Of a stretch of DNA of 63,491 bases, positions 51,261 through 59,538 are shown piece by piece; within the stretch, counting starts at the first letter, position 1; every line of letters begins with the position of its first letter. The notes under the pieces are model-generated. The model saw only the letters and a program-made list of their open reading frames with translations. It was not told the DNA's origin and made no database searches. The stretch comes from a virus, in IMG/VR virus record IMGVR_UViG_3300046005_001261, positions 1-63,491 of that record; one strand, given 5' to 3'. Position numbers and translations under genes: made by a program.

Positions 51261-51290
51261 TCATTTTTCATTATAATTTTGAGATAAAAT

Positions 51291-52778
51291 ATGCAAATTT
51301 TTGGTATCGAGTTGGGTAAGAAGAAATCCGTCAAGGAAAATCCGCTTAGTGTAGTTCCACCAAGTTCGGAAGACGGTAGTACTGTAATAACAACAGCATC
51401 AGGTGCTGCGAATTATTATGGTCTTGTTCTTGATATGGATTCTATTGTCAAGAATGAAAATGATCTTATCCGTCGATACCGAGAAGTTGCACAATATTCT
51501 GATTGTGATTCAGCTATAACAGATATTGTTAATGAATCAATTATAACTGAAGATGATAAATCTATTGAACTTAATTTGGATAATTTAAAAGTTTCAGATG
51601 GCATTAAGAAAAAAATCACCGATGAATTCGAAGAAGTATTAAAACTATTTGATTTCGAAGAATTCGGTCCAGACATTTTCCGTCAATGGTACATAGATGG
51701 TAGAGTATATTATCAAGTATTGATTGATCCTGCTAATATCAAAAAAGGTATTACAGAATTACGTAAGATTGATCCAAGAAAAATAAGAAAGATCAAGAAC
51801 GTAATGAAACAACGTAATGAAAAAGGCATTGATGTTGTTAAATCTATAGATGAATTTTACATCTATAATGATAAAGGAATTAGTGAGCAAACATCACAAG
51901 GTGTTAAACTATCTCTTGATTCAGTTATCTATTGCCCTTCTGGTTTAATTGATCCTAATTCAGGAATGACATTAGGCCATTTACATAAGGCAGTAAAACC
52001 AACCAACCAGTTAAAAATGATTGAAGATGCGGTAGTAATTTATCGTATATCAAGAGCACCTGAAAGACGTATATTCTATATTGATGTTGGTAACTTACCT
52101 AAGTTAAAAGCAGAACAATATGTAAATGATATTATGAATAAGTTTCGTAATAAAATTGTTTATGATGCTACTACTGGTGAAACAAGAGATGATCGTAAAC
52201 ATTTGTCTATGATGGAAGATTTCTGGATGCCAAGGAGAGAAGGCGGTAAGGGTACAGAAATAACTACTCTGCCGGGCGGACAAACTCTAGGTCAAATAGA
52301 AGATGTACAATATTTTCAAAGTAAATTATATCAAGCTTTAAATGTTCCATTAGGAAGATTGCAACCTTCAACAGGATTTAGTATTGGCCGTTCTACAGAA
52401 ATTACTAGAGAAGAAGTAAAGTTCAATAAATTTGTAACAAGATTGCGTAAAAAGTTTGCTAATTTACTTGTAGATGCATTGAGAATACAATTAATTTCTA
52501 AAGGTATCATTCGAGACGATGAATGGTATGATATTAAACAAAGTATTCAGTTTGATTTCCAAAAAGATAATTACTTTTCAGAATTAAAAGAAAGTGAAGT
52601 TCTTAATCAACGCATTGTAACCTTACAACAAATTGATTTATATGTAGGTAAATATTATAGTATTGAATGGATTCAAAAGAATGTATTAATGCAATCTGAA
52701 GAAGATATAAAAGAAATAGCTGCTCAAAATAAAGAAAATCCTCCACCTGTTCCAGAAGATGCACAAAGTGCACAATAA
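51291..52778 (+). CDS. gp20: gp20, portal protein
   Basis: The 495-aa protein (T4: 524) carries ENDLIRRYREVAQYSDCDSA, ITDIVNESIITEDD, FRQWYIDGRVYYQVLIDPAN, LRKIDPRKIRKIKNV, APERRIFYIDVGNLPKLKAE and PGGQTLGQIEDVQYFQSKLY, all hallmarks of T4-like portals. It forms the 12-fold ring at which packaging and tail joining take place. The C-terminal helix is glutamate-rich. No late promoter is evident, so it is probably read with gp19. Confidence 0.94.
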   Translation: MQIFGIELGKKKSVKENPLSVVPPSSEDGSTVITTASGAANYYGLVLDMDSIVKNENDLIRRYREVAQYSDCDSAITDIVNESIITEDDKSIELNLDNLKVSDGIKKKITDEFEEVLKLFDFEEFGPDIFRQWYIDGRVYYQVLIDPANIKKGITELRKIDPRKIRKIKNVMKQRNEKGIDVVKSIDEFYIYNDKGISEQTSQGVKLSLDSVIYCPSGLIDPNSGMTLGHLHKAVKPTNQLKMIEDAVVIYRISRAPERRIFYIDVGNLPKLKAEQYVNDIMNKFRNKIVYDATTGETRDDRKHLSMMEDFWMPRREGGKGTEITTLPGGQTLGQIEDVQYFQSKLYQALNVPLGRLQPSTGFSIGRSTEITREEVKFNKFVTRLRKKFANLLVDALRIQLISKGIIRDDEWYDIKQSIQFDFQKDNYFSELKESEVLNQRIVTLQQIDLYVGKYYSIEWIQKNVLMQSEEDIKEIAAQNKENPPPVPEDAQSAQ

Positions 52779-52793
52779 TTAAGGATACCAAAA

Positions 52794-54089
52794 ATGATTA
52801 AAGAATCTATTAAAGATTTAATTAACGCAATTGCTGAAGGCGATTCAATTGCTATTGAAGATAGTTTTAACTATGTGATGGCTAGTAAAATATCTGACCA
52901 TTTAGATAATATGAGGGTATCTGTTGCACAAGGTATGTTTGGTTCAGTTGTAGAAGAAGGTTATGATTCGCGTGATGCATATGACTTGCATGATCCAAAG
53001 CATCCTGATTTTGTTAAAAACCATACAAAATGGAAAAAAGCTAATCCAGAAGGAAAGCTTGGTGACTTCATAGCTCATATGAAAACTAAAAGATTCAATG
53101 TTACAGAAAGTGCTGGTGCATATGAAACTTGGGATCCTAAGCATCCTAAATTCAAAGAAAAATTAATAAAGCATCATGCTCAAGGTGGAACTACTAAAAG
53201 TTTTATCGAAAAAGAAAAAGCAAAAGCATGGAAACAATTAACTAGAGAATCAGTTGAAGAATTCACTCTTGAAGATTATTCAGTTGAAGAACTTGAAGAC
53301 TTTATGATGTCTGAAGACTTTGAACAACTGGACGAAGTATCTAAGAAAACTCTTGGTTCTTATGTAACTAAAGCCCATGACCAATTGATGAAACATACTG
53401 CAGCCGTTAATTTCAAATCAGGTCGTGGGGATAAAGATGTATTATCATATACACACGAACCAACAACAGCAAGAAAAACTGCAAACCGAACTAAAGGTGT
53501 TGCTACAGCAATTGGCAAATTAACCAAAGAAGAACTTGAAGAGTTAGAAGAATCATTTTTATCAAATACTTCTTCTACACACCCAACATTAGCAGGTAAA
53601 TTAAATAAACTTAGATCAATACATAAAACATTGACTACTGCTGGATACAGTACTAATAATAAAGATCATTTATCGCAAGATAGCAATCATATGGGTAATC
53701 CAAATTCAAATACCGTAACCTATAAAAAATCTGGAACAGCTGATGTTACAATTAATCATGGCGGTTCAGCAAATCCAAAAACTTTATATTCTGTTAAATC
53801 CTCTAAGGGTGCAGGAAAAAAAGTAAATTTGCCAGAAGAATTTACTCTTGAAGATTACTCTTTAGAAGAACTTGAAGATTTTATGGTGTCTGAAGACTTT
53901 GAGCAACTAGATGAATTGTCAAAAGCAACTCTAGGTTCTTATGTTAAGAAAGCAGCAGTTGATGCTGCAGTTCATACTGATAAATTTGGTCGTGGTGGAG
54001 CTGGTGTGACATATTCAAACACTGCTGGAGTTGCAGACAGAAGATTGAAAGGTGTTTCAAAAGCAGTCGACAAAATGACTAAAGACTAA
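52794..54089 (+). CDS. Prohead core / internal head protein with duplicated block
   Basis: A 431-aa acidic protein between portal and protease genes, where T4 has prohead core genes 67/68. It starts MIKESIKDLINAIAEGDSIA and has two HDPKHPDFVKNH / DPKHPKFKEKLIKHH segments early. A block EEFTLEDYS(V/L)EELEDFM with SEDFEQLDE(V/L)SK, TLGSYV and KA occurs twice (nt 53256-53375 and 53835-53954). The LDExSKxTLGSYVxKA part is common in phage scaffolding-region proteins. It is likely an internal core component processed by gp21. Confidence 0.65.
   Translation: MIKESIKDLINAIAEGDSIAIEDSFNYVMASKISDHLDNMRVSVAQGMFGSVVEEGYDSRDAYDLHDPKHPDFVKNHTKWKKANPEGKLGDFIAHMKTKRFNVTESAGAYETWDPKHPKFKEKLIKHHAQGGTTKSFIEKEKAKAWKQLTRESVEEFTLEDYSVEELEDFMMSEDFEQLDEVSKKTLGSYVTKAHDQLMKHTAAVNFKSGRGDKDVLSYTHEPTTARKTANRTKGVATAIGKLTKEELEELEESFLSNTSSTHPTLAGKLNKLRSIHKTLTTAGYSTNNKDHLSQDSNHMGNPNSNTVTYKKSGTADVTINHGGSANPKTLYSVKSSKGAGKKVNLPEEFTLEDYSLEELEDFMVSEDFEQLDELSKATLGSYVKKAAVDAAVHTDKFGRGGAGVTYSNTAGVADRRLKGVSKAVDKMTKD
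53256..53375 (+). repeat. Internal 40-residue repeat, copy 1, in the prohead core gene
   Basis: Codes for EEFTLEDYSVEELEDFMMSE and TLGSYV... and is about 80% identical in DNA to 53835-53954. Confidence 0.7.
53835..53954 (+). repeat. Internal 40-residue repeat, copy 2, in the prohead core gene
   Basis: Second copy of the EEFTLEDYS...TLGSYV block. Differences are mostly silent, as expected for a duplication under protein-level selection. Confidence 0.7.
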
Positions 54090-54646
54090 TGTATTATTCA
54101 CAGTTTTCTAAAAAGTTAAAAGAAACGGTATCAGGTATGGGTATACAGGAGTGCACCCATTACTTTGGTAATACTATTCAGATAACTAATGATAATACTA
54201 TACTAATTAATAATGAAGTAACTCAGTTTAGAAATTTGTCGGAAGCAAAAAATCATATTAAATATTCAGAACAAGCAAAAGATATTATCAATAATTTATA
54301 TGAAGAATTCTTTTCTGAAAATATATTAAAAATTGCAGACGTAATTAAAGAAGAACACAATATTAAAGTCACAAATAAAATAGTCGAACAATATATTAAA
54401 ATAGCTTCCGACAAATCCTTTTCAATTGATCCAGTTGTTTCTAATATTCGTGAAATGAATGAATTTGATTCTATTATTAATGGTAAAATACATTACATTC
54501 TAGAAGATGAATCAGTTATTGCAATAGATATTCAAACCCAACAAGATATAAATAACTTACTAGAAAATAAAGTAGAGGTTGTCGAGTTCATGAAAGAAAG
54601 TTCGGATAACTTCCTAAAAATACTCGATGTAATCATTAAGGAATAA
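54089..54646 (+). CDS. Hypothetical protein in the head gene cluster, 185 aa
   Basis: Coupled to the core gene by a one-base TAATG overlap. The protein starts MYYSQFSKKLKETVSGMGIQ and is helical, with acidic and K-rich stretches such as EQAKDIINNLYEEFFSENIL. No family is recognised. In T4-like phages the region between portal and protease holds core proteins, so a prohead role is probable. Confidence 0.6.
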   Translation: MYYSQFSKKLKETVSGMGIQECTHYFGNTIQITNDNTILINNEVTQFRNLSEAKNHIKYSEQAKDIINNLYEEFFSENILKIADVIKEEHNIKVTNKIVEQYIKIASDKSFSIDPVVSNIREMNEFDSIINGKIHYILEDESVIAIDIQTQQDINNLLENKVEVVEFMKESSDNFLKILDVIIKE

Positions 54647-54648
54647 AG

Positions 54649-55323
54649 ATGGCAGCATTAACAAAAACCATTATTAAAGCATCAGAAACTGAGGCAATTA
54701 TTAAAATTGCAGGTTCAGATACTGCTGCATCTATAATAAATTTAACTACAGATTTGTTACCTTATGCCAATATTATTGTTGGCGCAGGAACTGTAACAAT
54801 AGGCACAGGTGCTACATCAATTGTTGGTGTAGGAACAAGTTTTGATACTAATGTTCATGTCAATGCTAAAGTATATACTAGTGCAGGTGTTTATGTAGGT
54901 CTTATCACCTCAGTTACTAATGCAACTAATGCTGTATTATCTGCAAATGGTGCTGCAGTTATAGCAGGTACTACTTATAAAATTCAATATGCTACACAAG
55001 TTATAATAGGTACTCCATCTGTTTCTATTACTGCGCTTCAATGGGCAGGTGAACCAGGAGCTATATATAAAGTAGATAGAAATGGTGTTCGCATTGTTAC
55101 TCCTCTTGCAGATAATGGTAACCTTATTGATATGATGGGTACATATTTCCCACCTGATAATGTTAATGCAACATATTCTATCAGTGTTACTATTGTAGAT
55201 AAACTTGCTGCTGCAGTCCAAGGCGAAATTTGGATTAAAGTTAGAAAGAATTCAGGTTATTATGGTAAAATAGAGACCACTCAGTTTGGTGCTCTTGATA
55301 ACGAATTAGTATACGGAAGTTAA
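54649..55323 (+). CDS. Beta-rich structural protein in the head cluster, 224 aa
   Basis: The protein starts MAALTKTIIKASETEAIIKI with AGSDTAASIINLTTDLLP. Residues about 43-112 (GAGTVTIGTGATSIVGVGTS, FDTNVHVNAKVYTSAGVYVG, LITSVTNATNAVLSANG) are the same beta-module seen in gp18 and the giant protein. The end reads AAVQGEIWIKVRKNSGYYGK. A capsid-decoration or virion role is possible. It lies two bases after the preceding stop and one base before the gp21 start. Confidence 0.65.
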   Translation: MAALTKTIIKASETEAIIKIAGSDTAASIINLTTDLLPYANIIVGAGTVTIGTGATSIVGVGTSFDTNVHVNAKVYTSAGVYVGLITSVTNATNAVLSANGAAVIAGTTYKIQYATQVIIGTPSVSITALQWAGEPGAIYKVDRNGVRIVTPLADNGNLIDMMGTYFPPDNVNATYSISVTIVDKLAAAVQGEIWIKVRKNSGYYGKIETTQFGALDNELVYGS

Positions 55324-55324
55324 T

Positions 55325-55975
55325 ATGAAACTAATTAGGGAAGTTAACGAAACATTAAATATGGTTGTAGAGGAAAAACTCGGTAAAGGTAAACAACTTT
55401 ATGTAGAGGGTGTATTTCTTCAATCAAATATTAAGAATCGTAATGGAAGAATGTATCCAGAATCAATTATGGATAATGAAGTTCAACGATATATTAAAGA
55501 AAAAGTAGAAAAGAATTCTGCCTTTGGTGAATTAGGACATCCTGAATCACCTTCAATTAATCTTGATAGAATTTCACATCTAATTACTAACTTAAGAAAA
55601 GAAGGTAATAATTGGATAGGAAAGGCTAAAATTCTTGATACTCCTATGGGTAGAATTGCTGAAGGTATTCTTAAAGGTGGCGGAAGAATTGGTACGTCAA
55701 GTCGTGCTTTAGGTTCATTAAAAATGAACAATGAAGGTATTAATGTAGTACAAAATGATTTTATGTTAAGTACTGCCGGCGATTTAGTAAGTGATCCATC
55801 TGCACCTGATGCCTGGGTTCAAGGAATCATGGAAGGTGCATCTTGGGTTTATGTTGATGGAAAGTTTGAGAAACATGTTGATGAAGCTAGAAAAACAATA
55901 ACAAAAGCAACGTCAATGAATTTAGAAGAGCAAAAAATACTTGCCTTTCAACACTTTTTACGTAGCATTAAGTAA
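55325..55975 (+). CDS. gp21: gp21, prohead core serine protease
   Basis: The 216-aa protein (T4: 212) has NRNGRMYPESIMDNEVQRYI, FGELGHPESP with the catalytic H72, RISHLIT, PMGRIAEGILKGGGRIGTSS with the catalytic serine at about 125-126, and LVSDPSAPDAWVQGIMEG. It is an assembly protease of the herpesvirus/T4 type that trims the prohead and destroys the scaffold. It lies upstream of gp22 and gp23 as in T4. Confidence 0.94.
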   Translation: MKLIREVNETLNMVVEEKLGKGKQLYVEGVFLQSNIKNRNGRMYPESIMDNEVQRYIKEKVEKNSAFGELGHPESPSINLDRISHLITNLRKEGNNWIGKAKILDTPMGRIAEGILKGGGRIGTSSRALGSLKMNNEGINVVQNDFMLSTAGDLVSDPSAPDAWVQGIMEGASWVYVDGKFEKHVDEARKTITKATSMNLEEQKILAFQHFLRSIK

Positions 55976-55987
55976 AAGTTTAATTTT

Positions 55988-55995
55988 TATAAATA
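55988..55995 (+). promoter_or_regulatory. Late promoter TATAAATA for gp22-gp23
   Basis: TATAAATA followed by ATAAG, 31 bases before gp22. It should drive the most heavily used late transcript. Confidence 0.75.
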
Positions 55996-56025
55996 ATAAG
56001 ATATATCAAAATTAGGAGATATAAA

Positions 56026-57123
56026 ATGTCTATTGATAGTAAAATCGCTGAGATTATGGAAGAATCCAAATTGGCAGGATTAGTTTTAGAAAACGAAGAA
56101 ATTGTTGAAGAAGAATTAGATGAAGATTTCATCACTGAAGAAGAATATGATTCTTTAGATGAAGAAGAACAAGCATTGTTTGAATTATCTGCTGACATAA
56201 AACAAAGAGCTTATGTTAAACGATATAATAAAAGTGATGATGAATCAGATAATGACAAAGCACAAAAAACTTTATCACATATTAAAAAAAGAGAAGGACA
56301 GAAAGCAGCATTTAAAGCAGCTATGGATGCTGATGCACCGCCAGATCAACATAGAAAACAAATGAAAAGAGATTTTCTTTCAAAAGAATCAATTGACGTT
56401 TCTACCGATGTAGATGCATTAATGTTTGGTGAATCTTTATCTGAAGAATTTAGAGAAAAAGCAGCTACTATTTTCGAGTCTGCTGTAGTTGTACGTGTTA
56501 AAGAAGAAGTTGCACGTTTAGAAGAAGAATTTGAAGAAAAACTTGCTGAGCAAGTAGATTCAATTACTGAGGGTCTGGTTGAAAAAATTGATGGTTACCT
56601 CGACTATGTTGTTGAGCAGTGGATAGAACAGAATGAAATAGCCCTTGAAAATGGACTTAAGTCTGATATCATGGAATCCTTTATTACTGGTATGAAAGGT
56701 CTTTTTGAAGAACATTATATTGATGTTCCTGAAGAAAAGTACGACGTTATCGGTGAAATGGAAACTAGGATTGATGTACTAGAGTCTAAGTTAAACGAAC
56801 AAGTTGAAAGAAATATTGATTTGAAAAAATCACTTTCTGAATCAACTCGTAAAGAAATCGTAAATATGGTTAGCGAAGGTTTGACTGATACAGAAACTGA
56901 AAAATTTGTAGCATTAGTAGAAGAATTATCTTATGATGCTGAAGATACATTTAAAGTAAAAGTACAAACAATTCGTGAAAACTATTTCACAGGCAAACAA
57001 AGCGCTTTGGTAGAATCTTTTGTTACTGATTCTCCAGTAGAAGAAATCAAAGAAAACAAATATGTAAACGTTGATCCTACTGTTGCTGCGTATGCTAAAG
57101 CATTACAACAATATAACCAATAA
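56026..57123 (+). CDS. gp22: gp22, prohead scaffold protein
   Basis: The 365-aa protein (T4: 269) is highly charged and helical with long glutamate runs (LVLENEEIVEEELDEDFITE; VKEEVARLEEEFEEKLAEQV) and the scaffold-type end VDPTVAAYAKALQQYNQ. An extra basic segment KSDDESDNDKAQKTLSHIKK (about 62-115) explains part of the extra length. It shapes the prohead and is degraded by gp21. AGGAGAT lies upstream. Confidence 0.88.
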   Translation: MSIDSKIAEIMEESKLAGLVLENEEIVEEELDEDFITEEEYDSLDEEEQALFELSADIKQRAYVKRYNKSDDESDNDKAQKTLSHIKKREGQKAAFKAAMDADAPPDQHRKQMKRDFLSKESIDVSTDVDALMFGESLSEEFREKAATIFESAVVVRVKEEVARLEEEFEEKLAEQVDSITEGLVEKIDGYLDYVVEQWIEQNEIALENGLKSDIMESFITGMKGLFEEHYIDVPEEKYDVIGEMETRIDVLESKLNEQVERNIDLKKSLSESTRKEIVNMVSEGLTDTETEKFVALVEELSYDAEDTFKVKVQTIRENYFTGKQSALVESFVTDSPVEEIKENKYVNVDPTVAAYAKALQQYNQ

Positions 57124-57149
57124 TTTTAATAAAAATAAGGAAACTTAAG

Positions 57150-58553
57150 ATGGAATTAAATCGTTCTGCCCTTTTAGAAAAATGGGCTCCTGTAATTGAC
57201 GCTGATGGCGCTCCTGCTATTAAAGACTTTACTCGTCGTGGTGACTTAGCTGTTATCCTAGAAAACCAACAACGTGAAATGAATGCTGCTAGCCAAGCTA
57301 ACGGTATGCTTTTCGAAGCTGGTACAGGCGGTGTTTCTACTAACATTGGTGGTGGTGGCAACTATGGTGTCAATACTACTGGTACTGGTACATACAATGC
57401 TGGCGCTGCTGGTACTGGTGGTGTAGCTGGTTTTGATCCTGTGTTGATTAACTTAGTACGTCGTGCTATGCCTCAGTTGATTGCATATGATGTTGCTGGT
57501 GTTCAACCAATGACTCAACCAACTGGTTTGATTTTTGCAATGAAATCTCGTTACACTAGTCCAAGTGGAACAGAAGCATTGTTTAACGAAGCAAACACTA
57601 GCTTTACTGGTACTTCAGGCGCTACTGGTACTGATCCTACCGGCGCTACTGGTTTATCAACTGGTTCATACCAAACTGGTTTAGGTTTGTCTACTGCTAA
57701 TGCTGAAATTTTAGGTTCTACTTCAGGTGAAGCATTTCCTGAAATGGCATTCTCAATTGAAAAAACTTCAGTTGTTGCTAAAACTCGTGCATTGAAAGCT
57801 GAATACTCTATCGAATTAGCACAAGACTTGAAATCAGTTCATGGTCTTGACGCTGAAGGCGAATTAAGCAAAATTCTTTCTACTGAAATTCTTGCTGAAA
57901 TTAACCGTGAAGTTATTCGTACTATCTACACTGTTGCTAAACAAGGTGCTGCTGTTGGTACTGCTACTGCTGGTATTTTTGATCTTGACGTTGACTCTAA
58001 TGGTCGTTGGTCAGTTGAAAAATTCAAAGGTTTGTTGTTCCAAATCGAAAGAGAAGCTAACGCTATCGCTCAACAAACACGTCGTGGACGTGGTAACTTC
58101 ATCATCTGTTCTTCAGATGTTGCTTCTGCTTTAGCAATGGCTGGTGTATTAGATTATGCTCCTGCTCTTTCTACTGGTTTGAATGTTGATGAAGCATCTA
58201 CTACTTTTGCTGGTATCTTAAACGGCAAATATAAAGTTTATGTTGATCCTTACACTGGTGGTAACAACCCATCTGCTGCAGGTCTACAATTCTTTACTGT
58301 AGGTTATAAAGGTACTTCTGCGTTTGACGCTGGTTTGTTCTATTGCCCATATGTTCCATTGCAAATGGTTCGTGCGGTTGATCCACAAACTTTCCAACCT
58401 AAAATTGGCTTCAAAACTCGTTACGGTATGGTTGCTAACCCAATGGTTGATATTGATGACGCTTCAATGTCTGCTACTTCAAATGCTGACAACTCAATGA
58501 CAGCGCGTAAAAATTACTATTATAGAATTTGTAAAGTTACAAATCTTATGTAA
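57150..58553 (+). CDS. gp23: gp23, major capsid protein
   Basis: The 467-aa protein (T4: 521) begins MELNRSALLEKWAPVIDADG, has NQQREMNAASQANG near residue 37-50 and the maturation region FDPVLINLVRRAMPQLIAYD (about 96-115). QPMTQPTGLIFAMKSRYTS, SVVAKTRALKAEYSIELAQD and LKSVHGLDAEGELSKIL follow, with the end FKTRYGMVANPM. Codons end in C more often than in neighbours (AAC, ATC, TTC), consistent with heavy expression. A terminator follows. Confidence 0.96.
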   Translation: MELNRSALLEKWAPVIDADGAPAIKDFTRRGDLAVILENQQREMNAASQANGMLFEAGTGGVSTNIGGGGNYGVNTTGTGTYNAGAAGTGGVAGFDPVLINLVRRAMPQLIAYDVAGVQPMTQPTGLIFAMKSRYTSPSGTEALFNEANTSFTGTSGATGTDPTGATGLSTGSYQTGLGLSTANAEILGSTSGEAFPEMAFSIEKTSVVAKTRALKAEYSIELAQDLKSVHGLDAEGELSKILSTEILAEINREVIRTIYTVAKQGAAVGTATAGIFDLDVDSNGRWSVEKFKGLLFQIEREANAIAQQTRRGRGNFIICSSDVASALAMAGVLDYAPALSTGLNVDEASTTFAGILNGKYKVYVDPYTGGNNPSAAGLQFFTVGYKGTSAFDAGLFYCPYVPLQMVRAVDPQTFQPKIGFKTRYGMVANPMVDIDDASMSATSNADNSMTARKNYYYRICKVTNLM

Positions 58554-58592
58554 TTGATTTTAAAGGACTTTTTAAGTTCTTGTGAAATAATT

Positions 58593-58619
58593 AGAAGGGT
58601 CTTTTGACCCTTCTTTTTT
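58593..58619 (+). terminator. Strong intrinsic terminator after gp23
   Basis: AGAAGGGTC and GACCCTTCT pair around TTTT and are followed by a T-run. It ends the capsid transcript before the homing endonuclease gene. Confidence 0.92.
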
Positions 58620-58652
58620 ATTTTGATAGATTAATGGCTTTAATAAATCATT

Positions 58653-58660
58653 AATAAATA
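58653..58660 (+). promoter_or_regulatory. Variant late promoter AATAAATA for a homing endonuclease
   Basis: AATAAATA followed by AG, one mismatch to TATAAATA. With T4 spacing the first transcribed base would be about 58666, at the base of the hairpin starting at 58665. Confidence 0.5.
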
Positions 58661-58664
58661 AGTT

Positions 58665-58694
58665 GTAGATCACGGATCCCTCAATCCTATCTAC
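58665..58694 (+). ncRNA. Homing-endonuclease leader hairpin, copy A
   Basis: Outer stem GTAGAT/ATCTAC (6 bp), CAC opposite T, inner stem GGAT/ATCC (4 bp), loop CCCTCA. It is 30 nt and starts where the late transcript should begin. The following sequence (TCTAAACATTCTAACAACTA and onward to ATGTCCAGC) is nearly identical to the region after copy B. Compared with copies B and C, stem bases change in pairs. Confidence 0.78.
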
Positions 58695-58727
58695 TCTAAA
58701 CATTCTAACAACTATTAAGGAACAGTT

Positions 58728-59516
58728 ATGTCCAGCACAAATATATATTCAATATATCTTATAACAAATTTAATCAATAATAAGAAATATATTGGTTATA
58801 CATCAAATAAATTAGGTCATAGATTTAATGACCATTGTAAAATTACCAAACCAAAATATCAAGAAAGATCTCCTATATCTTTTGCTATTGAAAAATATGG
58901 CAAACACAATTTTTATTGTAATGTTATTTTGCAATCTAATGATTATGAATATTGCAGATTAATAGAAACTGATTTTATTATTCAATATGATTCATTGACT
59001 TCTACTCAAGGAGGTCAAGGTTATAATATAGATAAGGGCGGAAGAGGCCATAAAAGATCCCCTGAAACTATTGAAAAACATAGACAAAAAATGAAAGGTA
59101 GACCTCAATCAGAAGAACATAGAGCAAAAATATCTGTTGCTAATAAAGGTAATACTAACGGTAGTAATAACAAAGGTAAAATTAGAACTAAAGAACAGAA
59201 TAATGCCAATAGCGTACAACGAAAAAAAGAATATCAGAATGGGAGAATTTCTCCACTTAAAGGTAAAAAATTTAAAGATGATTATCCTCATGCTTTAGAA
59301 AAGATGAAACAAACTAAATTACAAAATAGAATATTTACTAATAAGTATAAAAATTTGGTTGTTCAGTTTAAAAATAATAATCCAATTAATTTAGACATAA
59401 ATTATACAGATTGGTTCCAAACCCATTCTTTAAATAACTTTATGAGCAAACAAACAAAAAATAATTCTATACCAATAAAAGGTTGGAAATTAATAAGTTT
59501 TGAATTGAATAAATAG
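58728..59516 (+). CDS. GIY-YIG homing endonuclease with NUMOD3 motifs
   Basis: The 262-aa protein has a classical GIY-YIG domain: SIYLITNLINNKKYIGYTS (8-26), R32 in HRF, and the glutamate in LIETDFI. Two NUMOD3-like DNA-binding pieces follow: KRSPETIEKHRQKMKGRP with SEEHRAKIS (about 109-137), then ISPLKGKKF. It is free-standing, between gp23 and gp3, where mobile endonucleases often sit near conserved capsid genes. AAGGAAC precedes ATG. Its leader is nearly the same as that of the gene at 60606, although the proteins are of different subtypes. Confidence 0.9.
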   Translation: MSSTNIYSIYLITNLINNKKYIGYTSNKLGHRFNDHCKITKPKYQERSPISFAIEKYGKHNFYCNVILQSNDYEYCRLIETDFIIQYDSLTSTQGGQGYNIDKGGRGHKRSPETIEKHRQKMKGRPQSEEHRAKISVANKGNTNGSNNKGKIRTKEQNNANSVQRKKEYQNGRISPLKGKKFKDDYPHALEKMKQTKLQNRIFTNKYKNLVVQFKNNNPINLDINYTDWFQTHSLNNFMSKQTKNNSIPIKGWKLISFELNK

Positions 59517-59538
59517 TAAAACACTATCAGGTACTATA

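Noticed and set aside
57892-58134. An 80-codon leucine-rich frame within gp23
   Set aside because: Out-of-frame reading of the capsid gene; the L/V-rich composition comes from shifted GCT/ACT codons.
58665-58737. The endonuclease leader as a known riboswitch or self-cleaving ribozyme
   Set aside because: The compact two-stem form with a CAC/T internal loop did not match the cores I know (preQ1, SAM, hammerhead, twister, HDV). No fixed catalytic core is visible outside the hairpin.
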